From Vitellaria paradoxa (Eukaryota; Streptophyta; Magnoliopsida; Ericales; Sapotaceae): DNA of 64,000 nt. The position numbers and the translations under genes were made by a program. Below are positions 31,994-42,664 of this stretch, piece after piece; within the stretch, counting starts at the first letter, position 1, and the number at the start of each line of letters is the position of its first letter. The notes beneath the pieces are model-generated. The model did no database searches and was not told the origin of the DNA. It saw only the letters and a program-made list of their open reading frames with translations. The DNA lies in contig CM034238.1 in assembly GCA_019916065.1 (NCBI GenBank), positions 31,257,721 through 31,321,720 of the forward strand. Direction: 5' to 3'.

Positions 31994-34900
31994 TCCAGAC
32001 GCACAAACATGCGCAAACACGCAGTGGCGCGCGCCCACCAATAAACACGCCCAAACACGCGGCGGCGCACGCCCACCAATAAACACGCACAAACACGCGC
32101 AAAATCGCGCCCGCGCGCCCAGACGCACATACGCGCGCAAACCCGAGCCGGCGCGCCCCCACGAAGAAAGTCGCGTAAAGACGCGCAACATCGCGCGCGA
32201 GCGCCCAGTTGGACAAACTAGCCCAAAAACGCGCCGGCAAGCAAACACGCCCAAACACGCGCAAAATCGCGCACGCGCGCTTAAACGCATAAACACGCGC
32301 AAACACGAGCCGGCGCGAGCCCAACAACAAAGACGCGCAAAATCGCGCGCAAGTGCCCGGATGGACAAACTAGCCCCGAAACGCGCAGCGCGCAAACACG
32401 CGCAAAATCGCGTACGTGTGCCCAGACGCGCAAATGCGCGCAAACACGAGCCGGTGTGCGCCCACCAACAAAGACGCGCAACATCGCGCGAGAGCGCCCA
32501 GATGGACAAACACTCCCAAACGCGCATAAAATCGCGCGCGCGCGCCCAGACGCACAAACTCGCGCAAACACGCACCAGCGCGCGCTTACAAACAAACACG
32601 CACTAACACGCCCATACAAGCGCAAACACGAGCCCGCGCGCCCAGATGCACAAATGCATGCAAACACGAGGCGGCGCGCGCCCACCAACAAAAACACGAA
32701 AAGACGCGCAAAATCGGGCGCGAGCGCACAGATAGACAAACTAGCCAAAATGTGCCGACGCAAACATGCCCAAACACGCGCAAAATTGCGCACGAACGCC
32801 CAGAAGCACAAACACACACAAACACGCGCCGGCGCGCGTCCACGCACAAACACGCCCAAACACATAGAAAATCGCGCGCGCACGCCTAGAGGCGCAAACA
32901 CGCCCAAATATGCGCAAAATCGCGCACGCACACCAGACGCACAAACACGAGCAAACATGCGCCAGCGCGCGCCCACCAACAAACACGCACAAACACGTCC
33001 AAACACGAGAAAAATCGCGCGCGCGCGCCCAGACACACAAACGCGCCCAAACACGCGCTGGCACGCGCCCACCAACAAACATGAACTAACACGCCCAAAC
33101 ACGCGCAAAATCACGCCCGCGCGGCCAGACGCACAAACGCGCGCAAACACAAGCCGGCGTGCGCCCACGAACAAACACGCACAAACACGCCCAAACATGA
33201 GGAAACCCGCGCGCGCGCCCTGATGCATAAACGCGCACAAACACGCGCCCACCATCAAACACGCACTAACACGCTCAAACATGTGCAAAATCGTGCACGC
33301 ATGCCCAGACGTACAAACGCGCGCAAACACGAGCTGGCGCGCACCCACCAACAAAGACGCGCAAAATCGCGCGCGAGCGCCCAGATGGACAAACTAGCCC
33401 AAAAACGTGCTGGCACGCAAACACGCCCAAACACGCAAAAAATCGCGCGCGCGCGCCCAAGCGCACAAACACGCGCCTGCGCGCGCCCACCAACAAACAC
33501 GCACTGACACGCGTAAAATCGCGTACGCACGCCCAGATGCACAAACGCGCGCAAACACGAGCCGGCGCGTGCCAACCAACAAAGACGTGCAAAATCGCGC
33601 ACTAGCACCCAGATGGACAAACTAGCCCAAAAATGCGCCGGCGCGAAAAATCGCGCACGCACGGCCAGACGCACAAACGCGCGCAAACACACGCCGGCGC
33701 GCCCACCAACAAACACGCACAAACAACCCCAAACACGCAAAAAATCGCACGCGCGCCCCCAGACGCACAAACATGCGCAAACACGCAGTGGCGCGCGCCC
33801 ACCAATAAACACGCCCAAACACGCGGCGGCGCACGCCCACCAATAAACACGCACAAACACGCGCAAAATCACGCCCGCGCGCCCAGACGCACAAACGCGC
33901 GCAAACACGAGCCGGCGCGCCCCCACCAAGAAAGACACGCAAAGACGCGCAACATCGCGCACGAGCGCCCAGTTGGACAAACTAGCCCAAAAACGCGCCC
34001 AATCACGCGCAAAATCACACCCAGACGCGCAAACGTGCGCAAACACACGCCAGCGCGCGTCCACCAACGAACACGGCCGAACATGCGAAAAATCGCGCGC
34101 GCGCGCCCAGGCGCACAAACGCGCACAAACACGCGCCGGCGCGTGCCCACCAACACACGCGCTAACACTCCCAAACACACGCAAAATCGCGCCCGCGCGC
34201 CCATATGCACAAACGCGCGCAAACACGAGCCGGCGCGCGCCCACCAACAATGATGAGCAAAATCACACGCGAGCGCCCAGATGGACAAACTAGCCCAAAA
34301 ACGTGCCGACACGCCCACCAACAAAGACGTGCAAAATCGTGCTCGAGCGCCCAGATGGACAAACTAGCCCAAAAACGCGCCGGCGTGCAAACACGCCCAA
34401 ACACGCGAAAAATCGCGCGTGCACGCCCAGACGCACAATTGCGCACAAACACGCGCCGGCGCGCGCCCACCAACAAACACGCATAAACACACCCAAACAC
34501 ACGAAAAATCGGGCGCGCGCGCACAGACGCACAAACATGCGCCGGCACGCGCCCACCAACAAAGACGCGCAAAGATAGGCAAAATCGCGCGCGAGCGCCC
34601 AAATGGGCAAACTAGCCCAAAAACCCGCCGGTGCGCAAACACGCCCAAATACGCGCAAAATCACGCTCGCGCGCCCAGATGCACAAATGCGCCCAAACAC
34701 GCGCCGGCGCGCGCCCACTAACAAACACGCACTAACACGCCCAAACACGTGCAAAATCGCGCACGCGCGCCCAGATGCACAAACGCGAGCAAACACGAGT
34801 CGGCGCGCGCCCACCAACAAATACGCGCAAAATCACGCGTAAGCGCCCAAATGGACAAACTAACACAAAAACGCGCTGGCGCACAAACACACCCAAACAC

Positions 34901-35886
34901 CCGCAAAATCGCGCACGCGCGCCCAGATGCACAAACGCGCGCAAACATGCGCCAGCGCGCGCCCACCAACAAACACGCACAAACACGCGAAAAATCGCGC
35001 ACGCGCGCCCAGACGCACAAACGCGCACAAATACGCGCCGACGCGCGCCCACCAATAAACAAGCATAAACACGCCCAAACACGTGAAAAATCGTGCGCGC
35101 GCGCCCAGACGCACAAACACGCGCCGGCGCACGGCCACCAACAAATACGCGCTAACACGTCCAAACACGCGCAAAATCGCACACGCGCACCCAGATGCAC
35201 AAACGTGCGCAAACACGCGCCGGTGCGCCCACCAACAAACACGCACAAACACGCCCAAATACGCGAAAAATCGCGCGCATGCGCCCAGACACACAAACGC
35301 GCCCAAAAACGTGCCGGCGCGGGCCCACCAACAAACACGCGGTAACACGGCCAAACATGCACAAAATCGTGCACGCGCGCCCAGACGCACAAACGCGAGC
35401 AAACACGAGCCGGCGCGCGCCCACCAACAAAGACACGCAAAATCGCGCGCGAGCGACTAGATGGACAAACTAGCCCAAAAACGCGCCAGCGCGCAAACAC
35501 GCCCAAACATGAGCAAAATCGCGCACGCACACTCAGACGCACAAACACGAGCTGGCGCGCGCCCACCAACAGAGACGCGCAAAGACGTGCAACATCGCGC
35601 ACGAGCGGCCAGATGGACAAACACGCCCAAATGCGCGCAAAATCGCGTGCGCGCGCCCAGACGCACAAACGCGCGCCCACAAACAAACACGCACTAACAC
35701 GCCCAAACACGCGCAAACACGAGCTCACGCGCCCAGATGCACAAACGCGCGCAAACACGAGCCAGCGCGCGCCCACCAATAAGGATGCGAAAAGACGCGC
35801 AAAATCGCGCGCGAGCGCCCAGATGGACAAACTAGCCAAAATGTGCCGGCACAAACACGCCCAAGCACGCGCAAAATCGCGCACGC
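31970..35886 (+). repeat. CpG-rich 96-bp satellite, block 7
   Basis: Last block, subfamily 2. It contains internal copies of longer stretches: 32,001-32,230 resembles 33,774-33,990 almost base for base, and 32,456-32,790 resembles 35,565-35,885, including the unusual GACAAACTAGCCAAAATGTG. It ends abruptly at 35,886. No gene supported. Confidence 0.93.
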
Positions 35887-36084
35887 CCAAGCAAAGAAAC
35901 AGCTTCTAGATCGAATTCAAAAACTCCACTCAACCAAAGCACAACTAATTCGAAGCATCATTAAGGAGACTAGCTCTAAACCAAGCAAGGCAAGGAAAAA
36001 ATAAATTCGGTTGTTGTTTTTGCTTACTAGCCTATCCACTTGGGATGTAAGTGGAAATTTAGTGGATTAGCTAGATTGTGTACC
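35887..36084. other. Unassigned spacer between satellite and LINE-A
   Basis: About 200 bp of ordinary AT-rich sequence with no ORF or repeat that I recognise. It is the right flank of the satellite and the 3' flank of LINE-A (GATTGTGTACC just before the poly(T)). Confidence 0.5.
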
Positions 36085-37357
36085 TTTTTTTTTTTTGGTA
36101 AGTAAGCGTATTTTGGATTAACGGGAAATTATGTACAATGTCTTGGGGGCATTCCCCCGTGGTGCGATTACATAACAACTAGTGGATTCCCTAACTATTA
36201 AGCAAAATAGAATCTACATTAGCCAACATGACATGAGATTGGGAGAACTTTCTTCTGACTTCATTTTGGATTCCATGCACAATGGCTGCCATAGGTGTAG
36301 ATTGCCCTTTGAAGATTCTCTTGTTCCTTTCTTCCCAAATGTGATAAACCAAACCGGCCCAAGCAAGCTTATAGAGCACACGGCATGGTTGCTTCCCACT
36401 AAATTTTCCCATGGCCCAAGCAACTTCCCTTTTCCAAGTTTGTGTGGGTTTGACAATAGAGCATTTCCTTAGAATGATGGTTCTCAACTCAGCCGCAAAT
36501 ATGCACTTGAAGAAAATATGATCCACGGTTTCAAGTTCATTTCCACATAATACACAAGTTGGATCAATGCTTATTCCCCAATTAACCATTCTATCTTTGG
36601 TTTAAAGTCTTTCTCTAATGGCAAGCCAAAGGATGAAACTATGTCTAGGAATATGTTGATTGAACCAAATCAAGTGGTGCCAAGGTACCTTGTTGCTTTT
36701 TTCGCGGAAGGCGTTCCATGTTGCGGCCACACCATATACTTCATTCTTGGATACACTCCATATAAGCTTATCTTCCAGGGTGGTGCTCGGCTTGTAGTTA
36801 GGAGGATGCTCAAGGATTATTTCCCTTAGCTCCCAAGTGCATGGAAAAGGCCACTTCCATTCCCCATTAGCAACTATACGGTCTACCCTTGCATTTGTAG
36901 GTAGCCCCGCATCATAGGCAATCCTAGGACCATATTTAGGAATTAAAGGCCCAAGTGGGTGCCAATTTGAGTACCACAAGGAAATTGAATTACCTTGTCC
37001 AACCTTGTATTTGGATAAGCGAATGACCTCCTCTCTAAGTTTGAGTAGTTTCCCCCAAGTCCATGAGCAATCGGATGGCTTCTTGATCTCCCAAAAACAT
37101 TTCCCCTTAAGGAGGTTAATGTGACACCATTCAACCCAAAGGGAAGACCTTTTAGTGCATAGTGCCCAAATGTGCCTTATCATGGATGCTTTGTTCCATT
37201 CTTCAAGTCTCCTTATTCCTAGGCCTCCTTCCTTCTTTGGCTTGCAAATTTCATTCCATGCAACCTTGCTTCCCCATTGTTTTAGCTCAGCTCCCGACCA
37301 TAGGTATCTCCTTAGGACTTGTTCTATGGCATTGCAAATTCTTTTTGGGAGTATAAA

Positions 37358-37404
37358 GTGGATGCTCCAATTACTTACCAAAAAAAAAAAGTGGATGCTC
37401 CAAT
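37358..37404 (+). mobile_element. Minute LINE 3'-end insertion (stub 1)
   Basis: GTGGATGCTCCAAT occurs at 37,358-37,371 and 37,391-37,404, with TACTTACC plus 11 A between. LINE-B has the same site once, without insert (minus-strand equivalent near 49,195-49,215), so the pre-insertion state is visible in this window. The insert is the last eight bases of a family-1 LINE plus poly(A). It adds 11 codons in frame to LINE-A ORF2. Confidence 0.85.
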
Positions 37405-37597
37405 AAACTTGCAAACTGAACAAAACAGATTTGATTAGAACCAATCTACCCGCATAGGATAGGCATTTTGCAGTCCAACTCTTGACTTTCTTGGTGACCT
37501 TGTCAATGAGCTCCATGCAGTCTTCATACTTTAGCTTTGTTGAGATGAGTGGAACACCTAGGTACTTCACGGGAAGCTCCCCAAGCTGAAATCTGAG

Positions 37598-37761
37598 TTT
37601 TTGTTTTTTTTTTTGAAAGGTAAAAGTAAATATATTAATCAAAAAATTAGAAGTTCATGTACAAATACACAGGGGCATACCCCTGGACAAATCAATCACC
37701 AATCACTCCTTCAAATATGAGCATGAAAACCCCAAGTGAAAAAATAGCAAACAAAACCTCG
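37598..37761 (-). mobile_element. Truncated family-2 LINE inserted in LINE-A
   Basis: A 164-bp insert with poly(T), GAAAGGT (family-2 end) and the hairpin core CAGGGGCATACCCCTG is flanked by the 15-bp repeat AAGCTGAAATC(T/C)GAG (37,583-37,597 and 37,762-37,776, one mismatch). It matches the 3'-UTR of LINE-C almost exactly, so it is a young, strongly 5'-truncated relative. It splits LINE-A ORF2 just after the RT domain. Confidence 0.85.
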
Positions 37762-39946
37762 AAGCTGAAATCCGAGTATTGAGCATAGCTGGAGTTTTCT
37801 TTGATTGCTAAGACTTGCCATGTAGACTTTGCTTTTGGTCCCATTGGGCTGCAGTCCCGAATATTTGTGAAATTCTTGGAGAGCTTGATGAACAATCTGA
37901 AAAGAGATATCATTAGGAGTACAAAGAATGAATAAGTCATCTGCAAAGCATATATGATTGATTTGGGGCACAGTGCACTTCGGGTGGTAAGTAAATTCAC
38001 TTCCTTCAATCTTCTTGTTGAATAATCTTGTGAAGAACTCCATGGCAATGAGAAAGAGATAAGGGGAGAGTGGATCACCTTGGCGAAGGCCCTTAGCACC
38101 ATGAAAGAACCCTTCAAGTACTCCATTCATAGATATGGAGAATTGAGGGGTAGTAATACATTCTCTTATCCAGCCCACAAATTTGCTTGGTAGCTGAAAG
38201 GCTTGCAAAATATCCATAATAAGGTCCCATGACACCGAATCAAAAGCCTTCATAAGGTCAATTTTGAGAGCACTCCTTGGGGATGTGTTTTGCCTATGAT
38301 AGTTTCTTACAAGTTCTTGCATGAGAAGGACTTGGTCTGAGATGCTTCTACCTTTAATAAAAGCTGCTTGGGAAGAACTAATCATGAGGGGCATAAGCTT
38401 CATAAGCCGATTAGCAATGATTTTGGAAATGCATTTGTAAATTGTATTGCAACAAGAAAATGGGTCTATAATCTGCTACCTTGCTTGGATTAGGGACTTT
38501 GGGAATTAAGGCAATGCTTGTGGTGTTGATCATCCTTAGGAGCTTACCCGAATTGAAGAAGGACTTGATAGCATTAGTAAAATCTTCCCCAACGATAGTC
38601 CAAGTCTTCTTGAAGAAATAGGAAGTGTATCCATCAGGCCCAGGAGCTTTGTGACTTGGCAAAGAGAAGAGAGTGGCCTTTATCTCCTCATCCGAGACTT
38701 CATCCTCAAGAGAATCTAGGAGTTGTGATGGCAAGGATGTGTGCATGATGCTATCCACATATGCCTTTGCATCTTGCGGATATTGGAAGGGCGTTCCCAA
38801 AAGCCTCTTGTAGTAATCAACAAAAATTTCTTTGACCTTACCATAATCTTCAATCCTCATGCCAAGATCATCTTGGATTGAAAGAATCTTGTTCCTTGAA
38901 CAATGGCCCTTTACTTTTCTATGAAAGTAGGCAGTGTTTTGGTCCCCTAGCCTTATCAAGTTGTCTCTAGCTTTTTGCTTGTAAAAAGCCTCCTCGGCTT
39001 GAGCAAGGTGCAAGTAGTCTTCAAGAGCTTTGCTTTCTTCTTCGAGAAGATTGGGGCTAGACTTGAGTTGCAATTCGTATTGGATGGCCTCAAGTTTGCC
39101 TTTAGCTTCATTGACTTTGACCGAGATCCCTCCATAATGCTTGAAGTTGAATGCCTTTAGAGACTCCTTAAGTGACTTGAGCTTGGAAGCTAGCTTAAAC
39201 ATAGGGGTGCCCGAAACTCTTGTACTCCATGCTTCCTCTACCACTTTGTTAAACTCTTTGTTCTTTAACCAATAATTGAAGAACTTAAAAGGTTTCTTAC
39301 CGGTTGGGGCATTGGGCCGAATGTTTACAACAATGGGGCTATGATCCGAGGTACAAGCATTAGGGAAGAAGGCTTCTGAGTTTGGAAAGCAAGTGAGCCA
39401 TTTCTCATTCACAAGTGCTCTATCAAGCTTGCTAAAGATACTACTTCCATCTTCTTGTTTGTTGCTCCAAGTGTAGTAGCATCCAGAGAATCTTAAGTCA
39501 ACCATTTCAATAGCTTCAAGGCACGAATTAAAGCTATTCACTGCATTTTTGTCAATTCCCCTACCTCCTCTCTTCTCTTTTTCATCTTTAACTACATTGA
39601 AATCACCCAAGATGATCCAAGGAGAAGCTGTCCCAATCATGTCATAATTAGCTTGAAGATCTTTCCACAAAAGCTCTCTAGTTGCCTTATCATTTGAGGC
39701 ATACACAAAAGTTGCAAAAAATTCAATTGAAATTGCATGGTAAGCAATATGGCAAAAGATTGATTGACTGGTACTTGCAATAACTTGAACTTTGACAATT
39801 GAAGGATCCCACAAAAACAAAATTCTGGCAGGTGTATCAATGGAGTGGTTCCCCACATAGCAAAAAGAAGGGTTTATAGACTTGCAAACTTTTTCTACAT
39901 TACAACTTTGTACCTTGGTTTCAAGAAGACCAACTAGGTTGAAGGG

Positions 39947-42172
39947 AGAGGATGTGGTGCATGCGGTTAAGGAATTTTTTGCTTCATCGGTTCTTTTGAA
40001 AGAGTCTAATGCTACTATCATTGCCTTGATTCCTAAGACTCCTAATGCCTCTCAGTTAAAGGATTTTCGGCCCATTTCATGTTGCAACACCATTTATAAG
40101 TGTATAACGAAGCTACTTGCTGGTCGGTTAAAAGAAGTCCTTCCGGATCTTATTAATGAAGCTCAAGCTGCGTTTGTACATGGGAGGAGCATTGGAGATA
40201 ACATTCTTATGGCACAGGAATTGGTACGTGGTTATCATGGGTCTTCTTCTAGCCCAAGGTGTGCAATAAAAGTTGATTTAATGAAGGCCTATGACTCCGT
40301 GAGGTGGGAATTTTTATGGAATGCACTACGGCTTTTTGGTTTTCCTGAGAAATTTATTACATGGATTCGAGTTTGTGTTTCTACATCCCGGTTTTCAGTT
40401 AGTATTAATGGGGAGTTGCATGGTTACTTTGAAGGGCGGAAGGGGTTGAGACAGGGTGATCCCATTTCTCCATATCTCTTTGTGCTTTGCATGGAGGTGT
40501 TTTCTCGCATTCTTACAAAGATGGCAACTGACTCGCCTTTGTTCAAGTACCATTGGCGGTGTGGAAAGCTGAAGATTACCCATTTATGCTTTGCAGATGA
40601 TCTCATGCTTTTTTCTCGAGGTGATAAGGACTCAGTGAGTGTGATTCGGGATGCTTTGACTTTGTTTCGATCTGTTTCCGGACTTCAAGCTAATCCTGCG
40701 AAGAGTGAGGTTTTCTTATCTGGTGTTGTCGAATAGGAGAGAACAGGTATCATCCAGTTGCTTGGCTTTCGTCAGGGTGTTTTGCCTGTGAGATACCTAG
40801 GTGTGCCTCTAATTACTACTAAACTGAAGGCAGTGGATTGCCAGATTCTAGTTGATAGGATTATTAGTAGAGTTAAGAGTTGGACCAACCAGTTTCTGTC
40901 CTTTGCTGGAAGGGTGCAGCTTATTCAATCAGTTCTCTTTAGCATACAATCTTTCTGGTGCTCACACTTCATTTTGCCGATTAAAGTCATTAAAGCTATT
41001 GAGGGTGTTTTGCGAGCATTTCTATGGAAGGGTTCTTCTTTGGCTAAACATGGTGCGAAGGTGGCTTGGGAAGAGGTGTCTCGGCCTAAAGAAGAAGGGG
41101 GCTTGGGGATTAAAAAGATTCGAGATTGGAATATGGCTTGTATGACTCGCTTTCTTTGGAGTCTTTGTTTACCTTCTTCTACTTCTTTGTGGGCTAATTG
41201 GGTGAAGCGGAATCTCCTTCAAAAGGATCAATTTTGGGTGGCTAAGGTACCATGGAATTGTTCATGGACTTGGCGGAAAATACTTAAGTTGTGAGAGAAG
41301 GTTCGGCCATTTATCTCCATGCGGGTGGGAGATGGGAGTACTACCTCCTTGTGGTTTGAAGCTTGGATGCCGAGAGGTCCCATTTGCACTTCAAGTCAGG
41401 CCCGTGTTATCTATGACTCCGGGTTACGGAAGGATGCTTTGGTAAAGGATATTATTGTTAATGGGGAAGATGGCGTTGGCCAGTAGCAAACTCTCCTGAG
41501 CTAATTGATCTTAAGCGTGAGACTGCAGAGCTTCTACCTCCTAATATTCGCCGTGCTGATGTTCTTGAGTGGAAATTTAATGGAGTAAAATCCTTTTCTG
41601 CTAAGGAGGTATGGAATTCTTTAAGATCTCATCACCCTAAAGTGCCGTGGTTTTCCATTGTTTGGTTCAGAACTCATGTTCCCCGTCACTCATTTGTGCT
41701 TTGGTTGGCAATGAAAAGGAAATTGGCTACTCAAGAGAGGCTTATGTCCTTTGGGTTACTATCTCATATGAGCTGCTATTTTTGTAGAGAACCTCGGGAG
41801 GATCAAGATCATCTCTTTTTTAATTGTTCTTACACGGCTAGAATTTGGCATACTATTTTGATGGATTGTGGGTTTCGAGTAACCTTGTCTTCTTGGGATG
41901 AAGTTGTTGAATGGGTGTTACACCACTTTCGTGGGCCTTCCTTGCTTTCGATTATTGGGAAACATGCCTTTGCAACTTGTGTTTACGTCATTTGGAAGGA
42001 ACGAAATAAGAGGAAGCATGAAAACAGCTTTTTGGATGAGGTGACAACTCTCCGGTCTATTAAGACACTAGTTCGGCTACGAGTAATGAGCTGCTCGGGA
42101 TTTACGAAGAATGACCAGAATCGGCATTTAGTTCAGCAATGGAATCTTCCTCTTTCTATTTTGGAATCTTGA
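39947..42172 (+). pseudogene. LINE-D ORF2 fragment (RT-zf-RVT), broken
   Basis: The reading starts at a segment equivalent to RT motif 0 (VVHAVKEFFASS) and continues through LKDFRPISCCNTIYKCITKL, DLMKAYDSVRWEF, GLRQGDPISPYLFVLCMEV and catalytic LCFADDLMLF (near 40,590). The thumb follows, then the zinc-finger region with CYFCREPREDQDHLFFNCSY, and the TGA at 42,170-42,172. Compared with LINE-E it has a GAG-to-TAG stop at about 40,735, a CGA-to-TGA stop at about 41,292 (a CpG transition) and a 2-bp insertion near 41,465 (GGGGAAGATGG versus GGAAGATGG). The endonuclease is absent through 5' truncation. A dead copy. Confidence 0.85.
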
Positions 42173-42339
42173 GTTGTTGATTTGTAGTTTGTTTCCCTTT
42201 GCTCTTTTGATGATTGATTATTGTAAGGGTGTTCTTTCTTTTTTGAGTTTTTCCAGGGGTATGCCCTTGAGGTATCTGTACAAAATATTTCTATTCATTA
42301 ATTAAATTCTTTTACCTTTCAAAAAAAAAAAAAAAAAAA
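39947..42339 (+). mobile_element. LINE-D (family 2), 5'-truncated, inside LINE-A
   Basis: Plus-strand LINE starting within the RT N-terminus and ending TTTTACCTTTC-poly(A) (42,321-42,339). A 3' hairpin AGGG-GTATG-CCCT is at about 42,255-42,267. It lies head-to-head against LINE-A and separates A's ORF2 start (42,390) from the rest. I find no target duplication, and a few endonuclease codons of A seem lost, so insertion probably involved a small target deletion. It is nearly identical to LINE-E. Confidence 0.85.
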
Positions 42340-42437
42340 TTGTTTTAAGGGCCAATTGAGGCCTCTTACATTCCAAGCTCCGAAATTCATTTGGATTTGG
42401 AGGAGGAACCCGAGAACTTGGCATGTAATGCCTTTTC
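42340..42437 (-). mobile_element. LINE-A, ORF1/ORF2 boundary piece
   Basis: The minus strand encodes MNFGAWNVRGLNWPLKQ from the ATG at 42,390-42,388, the conserved start of a LINE endonuclease. The ATG overlaps the stop of a second frame (ATGA), giving ORF1 tail KALHAKFSGSSSKSK. Such ORF1/ORF2 overlap is common in plant LINEs. This is most simply the 5' side of LINE-A, separated from its body by LINE-D and bounded on the right by LINE-C's poly(T). Confidence 0.65.
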
Positions 42438-42664
42438 CTTTTTTTTTTTTTTGAAAGGTAAAAGTAAATATATTAATCAAAAAATTAGAAGTTCATGTAC
42501 AAATACACAGGGGCATACCCCTGGACAAATCAATCACCAATCACTCCTACAAATATGAGCATGAAAACCCCAAGTGAAAAAATAGCAAACAAAAACTCGG
42601 GAATATATCCCAACTCTCAACAACAATGCACTCTCTGACATAGATCAAGAGAAACACCAACAAA

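Larger units (their letters stand above)
36085..39946 (-). mobile_element. LINE-A, 3' part (family 1)
   Basis: Minus-strand L1-type LINE. Poly(T) at 36,085-36,096 is followed by the family-1 3' end (GGTAAGTAAG) and the hairpin GGGGGCATTCCCCC (36,145-36,158). ORF2 then runs leftward-to-rightward up to 39,946, where LINE-D interrupts it. Its start reappears at 42,340-42,437 beyond LINE-D. Two further insertions lie inside: a 164-bp family-2 fragment (37,598-37,761) and a minute stub (37,358-37,404). LINE-A is closely related to LINE-B, which shows the empty state at the stub site. Confidence 0.86.
36179..39946 (-). pseudogene. LINE-A ORF2 (endonuclease-RT-zf-RVT), broken
   Basis: ORF2 nicks target DNA (APE-like endonuclease) and reverse-transcribes LINE RNA. 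From the right: endonuclease motifs LVGLLETKV, WIILGDFNVV and SDHSPIVVNI (39,930-39,320); RT with HKAPGPDGYTSYFF, then DLMKAFDSVSWD, GLRQGDPLSPYLF and catalytic ICFADDLFIL near 37,935; and the zf-RVT CVLCGNELETVDHIFFKC near 36,525. Lesions relative to LINE-B or family consensus are a one-base insertion near 38,455 (after YRPI), the 164-bp insertion, an in-frame 33-bp insertion from the stub, a TAC-to-TAA stop near 36,602, and a TGG-to-TAG stop at 36,191, four codons before the natural end. The N-terminal endonuclease segment is displaced by LINE-D, with some codons lost. Confidence 0.85.

Noticed and set aside
31970..32130. Extension of the gypsy pol frame to 32,130
   Set aside because: The first residues are translated satellite; real pol begins near 31,960 inside RT.
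1..35886. Bacterial or algal contamination suggested by GC-rich, CpG-rich sequence
   Set aside because: The array is repeatedly interrupted by plant LINEs, a gypsy element and a plant hAT, with target duplications made of array sequence, so array and plant elements share one chromosome.
38411..40021. N-terminal residues of the 536-codon LINE-A frame (to about 39,947)
   Set aside because: They are the reverse strand of LINE-D RT, not endonuclease; LINE-A's true ORF2 start is at 42,390.
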